Source: Lawsonibacter sp.
GTDB taxonomy: Bacteria > Bacillota > Clostridia > Oscillospirales > Oscillospiraceae
Direction: 5' to 3'
DNA: 24,950 bases
Assembly (NCBI GenBank): GCA_022798855.1
Contig: JAAWNI010000006.1
Span: 1 to 24,950 of the forward strand
Each line of letters starts with the position of its first letter. Position 1 is the first letter of the stretch. Below the pieces are notes generated by a model that did no database searches, was not told the origin of the DNA, and saw only the letters and a list, made by a program, of their open reading frames with translations. Both the position numbers and the translations under genes were made by a program. This document shows, piece by piece, positions 1 to 7,434 of the stretch.

Positions 1-1286
1 GGTTCTCCTCCGCCCTGTGGCCCTTCTCCACCCTGGGCTGGCCCGACGAAAACAGTGAGGATTTCAAGTATTTCTACCCCACCGACGTGCTGGTCACCGC
101 CTACGACATCATCTTCTTCTGGGTGGCCCGGATGATCTTCTCCGGCTGCGCCCACACCAACAAGCCCCCCTTCCACACTGTGTTCATCCACGGCCTGATT
201 CGGGACGACAAGGGCCGGAAGATGTCCAAGTCCCTGGGCAACGGCATCGAGCCCCTGGAGATCGCCGACAAATACGGCGCCGATGCCCTGCGCTTCAATC
301 TGGTGACGGGCAACTCCCCCGGCAACGACATGCGCTTTTTCACCGAGCGCTGCGAGGCCATGCGCAATTTTGCCAATAAAATCTGGAACGCCAGCCGCTT
401 CCTGATGATGAACCTCACCATCGACAAGTGCGAACTGCCCCAGAAGCTGGAGCTGGAGGACAAGTGGATCCTGTCCAAGCTGAACCGGGCCGTGGCCGAG
501 ATCACCGAGAATATGGACCGGTACGAGCTGGGTGTGGCCGCCCAGAAGATCTATGACTTCATCTGGGATGACTACTGCGACTGGTATATCGAGCTGACCA
601 AGACCCGCCTCCAGGGGGAGGACGAGGACAGCAAGGTCCGGGCCCAGCAGGTGCTGTGCTGGGTGCTCACCGAAATGCTCAAGCTGCTCCACCCCTTCAT
701 GCCCTTTATTACCGAGGAAATCTGGCAGGCCCTGCCCCACGAGGGCGACTTCCTCATGCTCCAGAACTGGCCCGCGGCCAGCGAGTCCATGAACTTCCCC
801 GAAGAGGAGAAGGCCATGGAGCTGATTATGGACGCCATCCGGGCCATCCGGGGCCGGCGCAGCGAGATGAACGTGCCCCCCTCCAAAAAGGCCCACCTCA
901 CCGTGGCCACTATGGAGGCGGAGACTTTCACCCTGGGCGTGCCCTTCCTGAAAAAGCTGGCCTACGCCAGCCAGGTGGAGATCGTCCCCTTCTCTCAGGC
1001 CCAGGCAGATGCCGATGCCGCCCAGGCCGGGCAGGTGTCCATCGTCACCCACGCCGCCCAGCTGTCCATCCCCCTGGGAGAGCTGGTGGACCTGGCCAAG
1101 GAGAAGGCCCGGATTGAAAAGGAGCTGAAAAAGCAGTCTGCCGAGCTGGAGAAGCTGAACGCCAAGCTGAACAACCCCGGCTTCGTCAACAAGGCCCCGG
1201 AGCACGTGGTGGCCGCCGAAAAGGAGCGGGCCGTCCAGCTGGCCGAGCTGGTGGCTAAGCTGGAAGCCCAGCTGAAGGGGATGTGA
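1..1286 (+). CDS. valS: Valine-tRNA ligase, C-terminal part (5' end outside window)
   Basis: Class I aminoacyl-tRNA synthetase that charges tRNA-Val in the cytoplasm. The reading frame is open from base 3, so about 427 C-terminal residues are present and the Rossmann HIGH half and most of the editing domain lie upstream of the window. Visible landmarks are the FSSALWPFSTLGWP stretch typical of ValS, the KMSKS ATP-binding loop at bases 219-233, the alpha-helical anticodon-binding domain (around NASRFLMMNL through the ITEEIWQALP segment), and a C-terminal coiled coil rich in K/E/L ending with the ValS-type NPGFVNKAPEHVV motif, which distinguishes it from IleS and LeuS. The stop is TGA at 1284-1286. 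A repeat element starts 5 bases later. Identity is secure; only the truncation by the window edge is notable. Confidence 0.97.
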   Translation, partial: FSSALWPFSTLGWPDENSEDFKYFYPTDVLVTAYDIIFFWVARMIFSGCAHTNKPPFHTVFIHGLIRDDKGRKMSKSLGNGIEPLEIADKYGADALRFNLVTGNSPGNDMRFFTERCEAMRNFANKIWNASRFLMMNLTIDKCELPQKLELEDKWILSKLNRAVAEITENMDRYELGVAAQKIYDFIWDDYCDWYIELTKTRLQGEDEDSKVRAQQVLCWVLTEMLKLLHPFMPFITEEIWQALPHEGDFLMLQNWPAASESMNFPEEEKAMELIMDAIRAIRGRRSEMNVPPSKKAHLTVATMEAETFTLGVPFLKKLAYASQVEIVPFSQAQADADAAQAGQVSIVTHAAQLSIPLGELVDLAKEKARIEKELKKQSAELEKLNAKLNNPGFVNKAPEHVVAAEKERAVQLAELVAKLEAQLKGM

Positions 1287-1290
1287 TTTT

Positions 1291-1363
1291 TGTAGGGTGG
1301 GACGACTCGGCCCGCCGCCACTGGAAGAGAGGATACGGCGCGCCGGGGCCGCCGCGCCCTGCA
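1291..1363. repeat. TGTAGGG-family palindromic element, copy 1
   Basis: A 73-bp intergenic element bounded by TGTAGGG (1291-1297) and the imperfect inverse CCCTGCA (1357-1363). The left hairpin pairs GGTGGG with CCCGCC (one G-T wobble) around the loop ACGACTCGG; the right one pairs GGCGCG with CGCGCC. It belongs to the same family as copies near 3.8, 6.2, 7.3 and 12.5 kb. It fills the valS to aldo/keto reductase gap and ends just before the ribosome binding site of the next gene. Confidence 0.7.
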
Positions 1364-1380
1364 TTGAAGGAGGAATACCC

Positions 1381-2391
1381 ATGACAAAAATTCAACTAGG
1401 TTCCACCGGTATCGAGATCGAGAAAAACGGCTTTGGATGCCTTCCCATTCAGCGCATCTCCAAGGAGGAAGCGGCCCGCCTGCTGCGCAAGGCGGTGGAC
1501 GGCGGAATCAACTACTTCGACACCGCCAGGGCCTACTCCGACAGCGAGGAGAAGATGGGCTTCGCCTTCGCCGGCATCCGGGACAAGGTGGTCATCGCCA
1601 CTAAGACCCACGCCCAGACCGGCGCTGAGCTGCGGGAGCACCTGGAAACCAGCCTGCGGGAGCTGGGCACCGATTTTATCGACCTCTATCAGTTCCACAA
1701 CCCCGCTTTTGTCCCCCGTCCCGGCGGGGAGGACGGTCTTTACGACGCCGCTCTGGAAGCCCAGGCCCAGGGGAAAATCCGCCACATCGGCATCACAAAC
1801 CACCGGCTGGCCGTGGCCCGGGAAGCCGTGGACTCCGGGCTGTACGCCACCCTCCAGTTTCCTTACAGCTACCTCTCCGGCCCCCAGGACCAGGAGCTGG
1901 TGGAGCGGTGCCGTGCCAAGGGCATGGGCTTTGTAGCTATGAAGGGGATGGCCGGCGGGCTGATCTCCAACGGCCCCGCCGCCGCAGCCTGGATGGCCCG
2001 CCAGGAGGGCGTGGCCCCCATCTGGGGCGTCCAGCACGAGTGGGAGCTGGACCAGTTCCTGGCCGCTGTCCGGGAAACCCCCGCCATGACTCCGGAATAT
2101 CAGGCCGTCATCGACAAAGACCGGGCGGAGCTCACCGGCAACTTCTGCCGCTCCTGCGGCTACTGCATGCCCTGCCCCGTGGGCATACAGATCAGCCAGT
2201 GTGCCCGGATGTCCCTGATGCTCCGCCGTATGCCCGCCGCCGACTACCTGACCGAGTACTGGCAGGAGGAGATGAAAAAGGTGGAAAACTGCCTCCACTG
2301 TGGGCAGTGCGCCGCCAAGTGCCCCTACGGCCTGGACACCCCCCAGCTGCTCCAGGACAATTATCAGGAGTACTGGACACATTTCGCATAA
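1381..2391 (+). CDS. Aldo/keto reductase with C-terminal double 4Fe-4S ferredoxin domain
   Basis: A 336-residue predicted NAD(P)H-linked oxidoreductase of the 4Fe-4S-binding aldo/keto reductase family. Residues 1-235 form the (beta/alpha)8 barrel; the AKR tetrad is visible as D47, Y52 (DTARAYSDSE), K75 (ATKTH) and H106 (LYQFHNP). The tail has two ferredoxin-type cysteine clusters, C256/C259/C262/C265 followed by P and C304/C307/C310/C314 followed by P. The ATG at 1381 is chosen because AAGGAGGA lies 6 bases upstream and the protein then starts with the family-typical MTKIQLGSTG; an upstream in-frame start near 1297 would translate a repeat. Such proteins are common in gut Clostridia and presumably pass electrons between ferredoxin and a carbonyl substrate; the substrate cannot be read from sequence. 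It is followed by its own terminator and appears monocistronic. Confidence 0.9.
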   Translation: MTKIQLGSTGIEIEKNGFGCLPIQRISKEEAARLLRKAVDGGINYFDTARAYSDSEEKMGFAFAGIRDKVVIATKTHAQTGAELREHLETSLRELGTDFIDLYQFHNPAFVPRPGGEDGLYDAALEAQAQGKIRHIGITNHRLAVAREAVDSGLYATLQFPYSYLSGPQDQELVERCRAKGMGFVAMKGMAGGLISNGPAAAAWMARQEGVAPIWGVQHEWELDQFLAAVRETPAMTPEYQAVIDKDRAELTGNFCRSCGYCMPCPVGIQISQCARMSLMLRRMPAADYLTEYWQEEMKKVENCLHCGQCAAKCPYGLDTPQLLQDNYQEYWTHFA

Positions 2392-2413
2392 AAAACACTT
2401 TATCATCCTCTAA

Positions 2414-2544
2414 GGCTCCCTCTTTGAGGGAGCTGGCACCGCCGCAGGCGGTGACTGAGGGAGTAAAACAGCGATTTTATACAATTTTTATCTGAAAACT
2501 TCCCCCGTCACGGCTTTGCCGTGCCCCCCTCTAAGAGGGGGGGC
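2414..2544. repeat. CCCTC-family four-hairpin element, copy 1
   Basis: Four hairpins arranged as two mirror-image arms. Left arm: GCTCCCTC-TTT-GAGGGAGC (2415-2433) then CACCGCC-GCA-GGCGGTG (2437-2453). Right arm: CACGGC-TTT-GCCGTG (2509-2523) then CCCCCCTC-TAA-GAGGGGGG (2524-2542). About 55 bases of AT-rich spacer separate the arms. The same architecture with different stem sequences occurs at 9443-9573. The outermost right hairpin doubles as the terminator of the upstream gene. Confidence 0.7.
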
Positions 2545-2551
2545 TTTTTTT
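2524..2551 (+). terminator. Rho-independent terminator after the aldo/keto reductase
   Basis: Stem CCCCCCTC (2524-2531) pairs with GAGGGGGG (2535-2542) across a 3-base loop and is followed on the + strand by a run of seven T (2545-2551). It lies between convergent genes. The hairpin is also the last stem of the repeat element at 2414-2544. Confidence 0.8.
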
Positions 2552-2567
2552 CTTATGAGGCGCTTCC

Positions 2568-3695
2568 TTATTTATACTCCAGCCTGATCCCCAGCATCTC
2601 CTCCTCCACTTCCCGGGAGATTTCCACGCAGGGCATTACCCTCCCCCTGTTGGCGATCTTCCATGTCTCAGGGGCGATGACGTCCTCCTCCCGGAGGTAG
2701 TGCCAGACCCGTTTTACCGCCTTTCTGCCGCCGTACTGGGAGACTTCTATATCTCGGAAGAACTGGTAGGAAAATTTGTAATTCCTCCCGTCCACCCCAG
2801 TAAAGGCGAAATCCTCCGGCGTCCCCCGCACATCAAAGCCCAGCCGGACCGCCATGATATACAGCCCGCCTATGCTCACCTCGGGCCAGCGGTTCGACTG
2901 GCCGTATATCCAGACGCCGGAAAACATCCCCGGCGGAAGCCGCTCGTCCCCCCGGTATACGTCCTTGGGCGCCCCCCTCATCGCCTCCCAGTTCCACTTC
3001 TCTGCGGCGTAGGCGAGAAGCTCCTCCTGGGAGAAATCCGGGCTGGGCAGCAAATAGTAGGCGTAATACTCCCGGAGCACACCGGCGCACCGCTCCAGCA
3101 GCCGGTCGGGGCTCTCCCTGGGCCGGGTATAGTATTTATAGTCCAGAGGGCTTACCCCCGGAAGGGGGCCGCCCTGAAATACACAGAAAATACAGGCGTC
3201 CTTTTGCCGGAAAACCCTGTCCCAATGGGGCTGCCGCGCACCCCAGCGGTAAAAGGCTTCCAGCTGCTCCGTCCCCCGGCGGATGTCTTGAACACAGGCG
3301 TAAGCCAGTGTGAGGTATGTCTCCCCAGTCTCCAGCTTGGCGATGTCCCAGGCGTCCAAAGACCCCGCCTCCTTGCGGTACCGCTCCACGTAGTACCGCC
3401 AGATCGCCTCCCCGTCGCCGCAGGACAGACAGAAGTGGAACGCGGGCACCGGGTCGCCGCCCCTCCGGGCCACCCTCACCGGGAAGGCCGCCTCCGGCAG
3501 GTCGTCAAACCAGCACTTCCACCTCCCGCCCCCCGCCTTTCGGAAGGAAACTTTTCCCCCTGGAAAACGCTCCGTCAAGAGCTGGCGGACCTCCTCATCA
3601 CGGAAGGACCTCCGGGATTTACGGGAACCTAAAATCCCACACGCCGCCAGCATAAGGATCCGGCCCACTGAGATTTTTTTGCCGCCGTCGGACAT
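2568..3695 (-). CDS. Uncharacterised protein, 375 residues
   Basis: I do not recognise this family. The ATG at 3695 is chosen because GGAG lies about 9 bases upstream and a -10-like GATAATAT lies further up; a longer frame reaching 3755 lacks a ribosome binding site. The N-terminus MSDGGKKISVGRILMLAACG has basic residues and a short hydrophobic stretch ending LAAC, which superficially resembles a lipobox, but the hydrophobic run is broken by Arg and is short, so export is uncertain. The rest is soluble-looking and rich in aromatic residues (WRYYVERY, REYYAYYLL, WNWEAMRG, YKFSYQFFRD), with a CLSC pair and an acidic C-terminal helix. No repeat, catalytic signature or membrane bundle is evident. 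It is transcribed convergently to the aldo/keto reductase and is isolated from its - strand upstream neighbour by 330 bases of repeat-filled DNA. Base composition matches the neighbours. Confidence 0.75.
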   Translation of the reverse strand: MSDGGKKISVGRILMLAACGILGSRKSRRSFRDEEVRQLLTERFPGGKVSFRKAGGGRWKCWFDDLPEAAFPVRVARRGGDPVPAFHFCLSCGDGEAIWRYYVERYRKEAGSLDAWDIAKLETGETYLTLAYACVQDIRRGTEQLEAFYRWGARQPHWDRVFRQKDACIFCVFQGGPLPGVSPLDYKYYTRPRESPDRLLERCAGVLREYYAYYLLPSPDFSQEELLAYAAEKWNWEAMRGAPKDVYRGDERLPPGMFSGVWIYGQSNRWPEVSIGGLYIMAVRLGFDVRGTPEDFAFTGVDGRNYKFSYQFFRDIEVSQYGGRKAVKRVWHYLREEDVIAPETWKIANRGRVMPCVEISREVEEEMLGIRLEYK

Positions 3696-3809
3696 ACGCG
3701 TCAACTCCAAATGGTTTAATAGAGCTATATTATCACAATAAGGCGGGGATTTCAATTGCCCCCGCCGCAGAGGACGCGCTTGACTCGCAAATTTAGGAAG
3801 CCCTCCGAA

Positions 3810-3952
3810 TGTAGGGCAAGGGCTCTGCCCTTGCCTGAATTCGATTTCGTTTTATCCCATTGTGGAGAATAGGCAGGGGCAGCCTGTGTCTGCCCGTCTC
3901 ATAAGGAAGCCGAAATTTTTATAGGAACGGGCGGATAATATCCGCCCCTACA
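3810..3952. repeat. TGTAGGG-family palindromic element, copy 2 (long form)
   Basis: A 143-bp element with perfect 7-bp terminal inverted repeats, TGTAGGG (3810-3816) and CCCTACA (3946-3952). The left hairpin is GGCAAGGGC-TCT-GCCCTTGCC (3815-3835); the right is GGGCGGATA-A-TATCCGCCC (3929-3947); a third weaker stem pairs GGGCAG with CTGCCC in the middle. Together with flanking AT-rich sequence it accounts for most of the 329-base gap 3696-4024; I see no gene there. Confidence 0.75.
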
Positions 3953-3980
3953 AAAAGGAGCCCTCCCCCGCCGCAGGGCA

Positions 3981-4015
3981 AAAAGCTCCCCGGACCTGGC
4001 GGCCCGGGGAGCTTT
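3981..4015 (-). terminator. Rho-independent terminator of the tmk operon
   Basis: AAAGCTCCCCGG (3982-3993) pairs perfectly with CCGGGGAGCTTT (4004-4015) around a 10-base loop. Read on the - strand the stem ends in a run of five T, and it starts 9 bases past the stop codon of the small gene at 4025. The flanking A and T runs could also let it act weakly on the + strand. Confidence 0.85.
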
Positions 4016-4024
4016 CTCTCACGC

Positions 4025-4240
4025 TTAATACATCCGCTGTACGCAGATGCTCTGGGCGCTGATCTGAGGGGGAAGGCTGGCAGTCATAATGCCGTCGTAA
4101 ACGATCCGCACTTGGTCGCCGGCGGCCAGATTGCTGGTTGAGTACTCAGTGTTTACCAAAACCTCCTGCCCATTGGCGTTGTCCGTGACCAGCACCTGGG
4201 AGCCCCAGGCCTGGACGACGGTGGCCAACATAGTTACCAT
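4025..4240 (-). CDS. Small OB-fold-like protein (YobA/DUF3221-like), 71 residues
   Basis: A 71-residue protein starting MVTMLATVVQAWGSQVLV. The ATG at 4240 has AGGAGG 8 bases upstream; an alternative GTG at 4249 overlaps that site and is unlikely. The pattern of a beta strand ending in LVTD, then a V-N-T-E-Y segment, L-A-A-G-D-Q-V-R-I-V-Y-D-G and a tail LPPQISAQSI resembles the small OB-fold family of YobA/DUF3221, in which GD and an xSxPxQIxA motif recur. That resemblance is from memory and tentative. It has no signal peptide, so it is probably cytoplasmic. It begins 36 bases after the tmk stop and is followed directly by a terminator, so it is the last gene of the tmk transcript. Function unknown. 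Confidence 0.75.
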   Translation of the reverse strand: MVTMLATVVQAWGSQVLVTDNANGQEVLVNTEYSTSNLAAGDQVRIVYDGIMTASLPPQISAQSICVQRMY

Positions 4241-4276
4241 GGAAGTCACCTCCTGTTGGATTAGGTCCGTGGTATT

Positions 4277-4906
4277 CTATGCGCCCGGTGACAGAAGGGT
4301 GCTTACCGCCGCCCAGATTTCTCCAGCTACAGCTTCTGCCGCCCTGTCCCCGGGGATGATGATGACCCTTTCCCGGTCCTTCTCCAGCTGGAAGGCCTTG
4401 AAATACTGCTCCCGGGTGCGGGTGAGCCGGTCCCGTGTCTCAAACAGCTCGGCCCGCTCCCGGTTTTGGGCGATGCGCTCCAGGGCCAGCTCCGGGGATA
4501 CGTCGATGAAAATAGTGGCGGTGGGCCGCAGCAGCTGGGCGCTGGGGCGGTTGACCTCTACCACCCACTCCAGAGGAAAGTCCACGCTCTGGTAGGCGTA
4601 TGAGGAGAAGTAATACCGGTCGGTGAGCACAGTGAGCCCCGACTCCACCGCCCGGCACAGGCCCCCTTCCCCGTTGAGCAGGTGGTCCAGCCGGTCGGCG
4701 GCGAAGAGGGGGGCCACCACCCGGCTGTCGCACGCCACCTGCCCGGTGAGGACCTGCCGCAGCAGCTTCCCGATGGGGCCGCTGGTGGGCTCGCAGGTGG
4801 TCAGGCAGGGGACTCCCGCCTCCTCCAGCCGCCGGGCCAGTAGCTTCAGCTGGGTGGTCTTCCCGCTGCCGTCAATGCCCTCCAGGGCGAAAAACTGGCC
4901 TTTCAT
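4277..4906 (-). CDS. tmk: Thymidylate kinase
   Basis: A 209-residue cytoplasmic enzyme that phosphorylates dTMP to dTDP for DNA synthesis. The P-loop GIDGSGKTT is at residues 10-18, the dTMP-binding DRYYFSSYAYQ segment (DR-Y/H motif) lies mid-protein, and the LID-like RDRLTRTREQY follows. Length is normal for the family. The ATG at 4906 has AAGGAGG 9 bases upstream and places MKGQFFALEG at the N-terminus; the open frame extends upstream to 5026 but would add an Arg-rich tail overlapping the end of the preceding gene. It sits 58 bases after the AlaX-type gene and 36 bases before a small OB-fold-like gene, so the three are probably cotranscribed. A 6-bp hairpin (4926-4943) lies just upstream of the ribosome binding site. 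Confidence 0.96.
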   Translation of the reverse strand: MKGQFFALEGIDGSGKTTQLKLLARRLEEAGVPCLTTCEPTSGPIGKLLRQVLTGQVACDSRVVAPLFAADRLDHLLNGEGGLCRAVESGLTVLTDRYYFSSYAYQSVDFPLEWVVEVNRPSAQLLRPTATIFIDVSPELALERIAQNRERAELFETRDRLTRTREQYFKAFQLEKDRERVIIIPGDRAAEAVAGEIWAAVSTLLSPGA

Positions 4907-4964
4907 CAAGGTTCCTCCTTGTTTGGGGCGGCCTGCACCGCCCGTTAAAGGTACTGTCCGCCCT

Positions 4965-6131
4965 CTACAGGGCGCCGAAAAACGCCTCGATTTCCCAGCG
5001 CTTCGCCTGTACCGAGCCTTGGACAAAGTCGGGCTTGCCGCCCCCCCGCCCGCTGAGGGCCTGGTTCAGCTCCTTGACGAAGCCGCGCAGGTCGCCTCCG
5101 GACTGTCCGGCGGCGTATTTGTACCCCCAGCCGTCCGCGCCGGAGAAGCAGGCGCACCGGCCCCCACAGGTGTGGAGCACCGCGGCGCACAGCCGGCGCA
5201 GGGCGTCGGGGGACAGGCCGTCCTCAAAGAGGAGCACGTCCCCGGCCCCGGCGTACCGCTCCGCCAGGGCGGCGAAGCGTTCCTCCTCCAGCGCTGTGAG
5301 GCGGGCCTTGAGCTCCTCGTTTTTCGCCAGCAGCTTGGCCACCGCCCCCGCCGTCTCAAAGACCTTGGCGGAGAGGAAATTGGACACCTGGCTGTTCTGC
5401 TCCGCCGCCCGGCTCAAATAGCGGAAGGCCCGGCCGCCGCACACCAGCTCGATGCGCACCCCCTCCCGGAATTTCTCCATGGACAGCAGCTTAACCAGCC
5501 CCACCTGGGCGGGATACCGCACATGGGTGCCGCAGCAGGCGCAGCAGTCCGCCCCGGGGAACTCTACAATGCGCACCTGTCCGGTGAGCGCCTTCTTGCT
5601 CCGGTAGCGGATGTGCTCCAGCTCCTCCGGGGAGGGGTAGGTGATGTCCACCGGCAGATTCACCTGCCAGAGGTGCCAGTTGGCCGTCTCCTCCAGAGTG
5701 GCAAACTGCTGTTCGGTGAGGGGGCGGTCAAAGTCGATGGTGACCACTTCAGTCCCCAGGTGGAAGCCCACGTTCTCGCAGCCCCACAGGGCATGGGCCA
5801 GGCCGGAGACGATGTGCTCCCCCGAGTGCTGCTGCATCAGGTCGAACCGCCGGTCCCAGTCGATCACTCCAGTGACCGCAGCACCTGGCTCCAAGGGATG
5901 GCTGCATGTATGCACAATCTCCCCGTCCCGGCTGTGGACCTCCAGCACCTTGGCTTTCCCCTCTCGGCCCGCCGGCTCCAGCCGGCCGGTGTCGTAAGGC
6001 TGGCCGCCCCCCTCGGGGTAGAAGGCGGTGCGGTCCAGAATCACATCGAACCCCTTTTTACCCTTGACGCAGGAGATCACATTCGCTTCAAATTTGACCA
6101 GAAAAGGGTCCTGTTCGTAGAGTTTTTCCAA
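4965..6131 (-). CDS. AlaX-type alanyl-tRNA editing protein with DHHA1 domain
   Basis: A 388-residue free-standing homologue of the editing and C-terminal parts of alanyl-tRNA synthetase, expected to hydrolyse Ser-tRNA(Ala) or Gly-tRNA(Ala) in trans. The N-terminal part has RTAFYPEGGGQPYDTG, characteristic of the family; the zinc/editing residues are HSGEH (HxxxH) around residue 101-105 and CCGTH (CxxxH) around 200-204. A coiled-coil linker (KNEELKARLTALEEERF) leads to a C-terminal DHHA1-like domain ending GGGKPDFVQGS. This is the long (AlaX-L) architecture. The start is TTG at 6131, with AGGTG 7 bases upstream and no nearby ATG. A repeat element separates it from gpsA, while tmk follows 58 bases later. 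Confidence 0.9.
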   Translation of the reverse strand: MEKLYEQDPFLVKFEANVISCVKGKKGFDVILDRTAFYPEGGGQPYDTGRLEPAGREGKAKVLEVHSRDGEIVHTCSHPLEPGAAVTGVIDWDRRFDLMQQHSGEHIVSGLAHALWGCENVGFHLGTEVVTIDFDRPLTEQQFATLEETANWHLWQVNLPVDITYPSPEELEHIRYRSKKALTGQVRIVEFPGADCCACCGTHVRYPAQVGLVKLLSMEKFREGVRIELVCGGRAFRYLSRAAEQNSQVSNFLSAKVFETAGAVAKLLAKNEELKARLTALEEERFAALAERYAGAGDVLLFEDGLSPDALRRLCAAVLHTCGGRCACFSGADGWGYKYAAGQSGGDLRGFVKELNQALSGRGGGKPDFVQGSVQAKRWEIEAFFGAL

Positions 6132-6151
6132 TTTATTTCACCTTGTCTCTT

Positions 6152-6234
6152 TGTAGGGACGCGGCTTGCCGCGTCCGCGCACCTGGAAATCATTTCGTTT
6201 CTGGTAAGCGGCCACGACAAGTCGTGGCCCTACA
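6152..6234. repeat. TGTAGGG-family palindromic element, copy 3 (REPIN-like)
   Basis: An 83-bp element with perfect terminal inverted repeats TGTAGGG (6152-6158) and CCCTACA (6228-6234). Left hairpin GGACGCGGC-TT-GCCGCGTCC (6157-6176); right hairpin GGCCACGAC-AA-GTCGTGGCC (6210-6229); 33-base spacer. It sits between the gpsA stop (5 bases away) and the AlaX-type start. Confidence 0.8.
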
Positions 6235-6238
6235 GTGG

Positions 6239-7240
6239 TCACAGATAACTCTCGTCCATCTCGGACCGTTTGGCCCGCTGCATCAGGTCGGTGATGACGG
6301 CGTGGACGTCCCGGCCCTCATAGAGGACCTCATAGGCCGCCTGGGCGATGGGCATCTCCACCCCCGCCTTCTGGGCCAGGGTGCGGGCGTTGTTGGCGGC
6401 GTAGTAGCCCTCCACCACCGCGCCGATCTCCTTAACCGCTTCCTCCACCGGCTTGCCCTGGCCGATGAGGATGCCGCAGCGGCGGTTCCGGGAGTGCATG
6501 GAGCAGCAGGTGACGATCAAATCGCCCACCCCGGCCAGGCCGGTGAAGCTGTCCTTCCGCCCCCCCAAGGCCACCCCCAGACGGGCCATCTCCGCCAGGC
6601 CCCGGGTCATGAGCAGGGCCTTGGTGTTGTCGCCGTAGCCCATGCCGTCGCAGCAGCCGGCGCACAGAGCGATGATGTTTTTCAGGGCGGCGCAGATCTC
6701 GGTGCCGATCTTGTCGTCGCTGGTGTACACCCGGAAGCGCTGGTTCATAAACAGGTCCTGCACCTGCTCCGCCACGGCCAGGTCCTCGGAGGCCACCACC
6801 ACCCCGGTGGGGATTTTCCGGCCCACCTCCTCGGCGTGGGAGGGCCCGGACAGCACCACCACCGGACACCGGCCCTGGACCTCCTCCTCGATGACCTGGC
6901 TCAGGCGCAGGGAGGAGTCCTTCTCGATTCCCTTGGAGACGGAGACAAGGATGGTCCCCGGGTCGGCCAGCTCCTTGAGCTGTTTCGCCGTGGACCGCAC
7001 GGCGAAGGAGGGGGTGGCCACCACCACCAGCCCGCAGCCCTTGACCGCCGCCATGTCGGTGGTGAGCTTCAGCTCCTCGGGCAGGGGGACCCCCTTCAGC
7101 ATGGGGTTCTCCCGCTTCTCCCGGAGGACGGCGGACTCCTCCTCCGTGTAGGACCACAGGGTCACGTCGCTGCCGTTTTCCAGCAGCAGCAGGGCCAGGG
7201 CCGTCCCCCAGGCGCCGCTTCCAAGAACTGTGATTTTCAT
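6239..7240 (-). CDS. gpsA: NAD(P)-dependent glycerol-3-phosphate dehydrogenase
   Basis: A 333-residue cytoplasmic enzyme that reduces dihydroxyacetone phosphate to sn-glycerol 3-phosphate, the backbone for phospholipid synthesis. The dinucleotide-binding GSGAWG is at residues 7-12, SGPSHAEE at 131-138, the catalytic lysine in ALKNIIALCAG at K187, and the substrate-site GLAGVGDLIVT at 234-244 followed by SRN. The ATG at 7240 has GGGAGG about 8 bases upstream; the frame continues upstream into a repeat and is not used. Its product feeds PlsX/PlsY acylation, and plsY is the next gene upstream, so the functional link is direct. The ORF order DUF512 - der - plsY - gpsA is common in Clostridia. Confidence 0.97.
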   Translation of the reverse strand: MKITVLGSGAWGTALALLLLENGSDVTLWSYTEEESAVLREKRENPMLKGVPLPEELKLTTDMAAVKGCGLVVVATPSFAVRSTAKQLKELADPGTILVSVSKGIEKDSSLRLSQVIEEEVQGRCPVVVLSGPSHAEEVGRKIPTGVVVASEDLAVAEQVQDLFMNQRFRVYTSDDKIGTEICAALKNIIALCAGCCDGMGYGDNTKALLMTRGLAEMARLGVALGGRKDSFTGLAGVGDLIVTCCSMHSRNRRCGILIGQGKPVEEAVKEIGAVVEGYYAANNARTLAQKAGVEMPIAQAAYEVLYEGRDVHAVITDLMQRAKRSEMDESYL

Positions 7241-7273
7241 ACCGTTTTCCTCCCAAAATCGTTGTTGTGATAT

Positions 7274-7353
7274 TGCAGGGCCGCGGCTTGCCGCAGCCGC
7301 TTTGATACGCATGGAACAATGGGGGCGCAGACACGACAAGCCGTGTCCCTACA
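7274..7353. repeat. TGTAGGG-family palindromic element, copy 4
   Basis: An 80-bp element with ends TGCAGGG (7274-7280) and CCCTACA (7347-7353). Left hairpin GGCCGCGGC-TT-GCCGCAGCC has one mismatch; the right one pairs GACACG with CGTGTC. It has the same layout as copy 3. It lies in the gpsA-plsY gap. Confidence 0.7.
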
Positions 7354-7381
7354 CACAATGTCCGCCCCTACGGGAGCCGTG

Positions 7382-7434
7382 TGTAGGGCGGGACGACCTC
7401 GGCCCGCCGTTGTGGAAGGCCGCCGCGCCCTACG
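7382..7434. repeat. TGTAGGG-family palindromic element, copy 5 (short form)
   Basis: Begins TGTAGGG (7382-7388) and ends with CCCTACG (7428-7434). The left hairpin pairs GGCGGG with CCCGCC around a loop like that of copy 1; the right arm is abbreviated. The terminal CCCTA overlaps the plsY 3' end, so the TAG stop codon of plsY (7430-7432 on the - strand) is part of the element. Confidence 0.65.

Noticed and set aside
1297..1380. Upstream in-frame extension of the aldo/keto reductase
   Set aside because: It would encode the TGTAGGG repeat; the ATG at 1381 has a strong ribosome binding site and a family-typical N-terminus.
3660..3695. Lipoprotein signal on the 375-residue protein
   Set aside because: The hydrophobic core before LAAC is only a few residues and contains Arg, so it is not a convincing signal peptide.
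4907..5026. Extended tmk start with an Arg-rich N-terminus
   Set aside because: It overlaps the end of the AlaX-type gene and has no ribosome binding site, while 4906 has AAGGAGG.
4623..6248. 541-codon open frame on the + strand opposite tmk and the AlaX-type gene
   Set aside because: Same reasoning: antisense to clearly coding frames with intact motifs.
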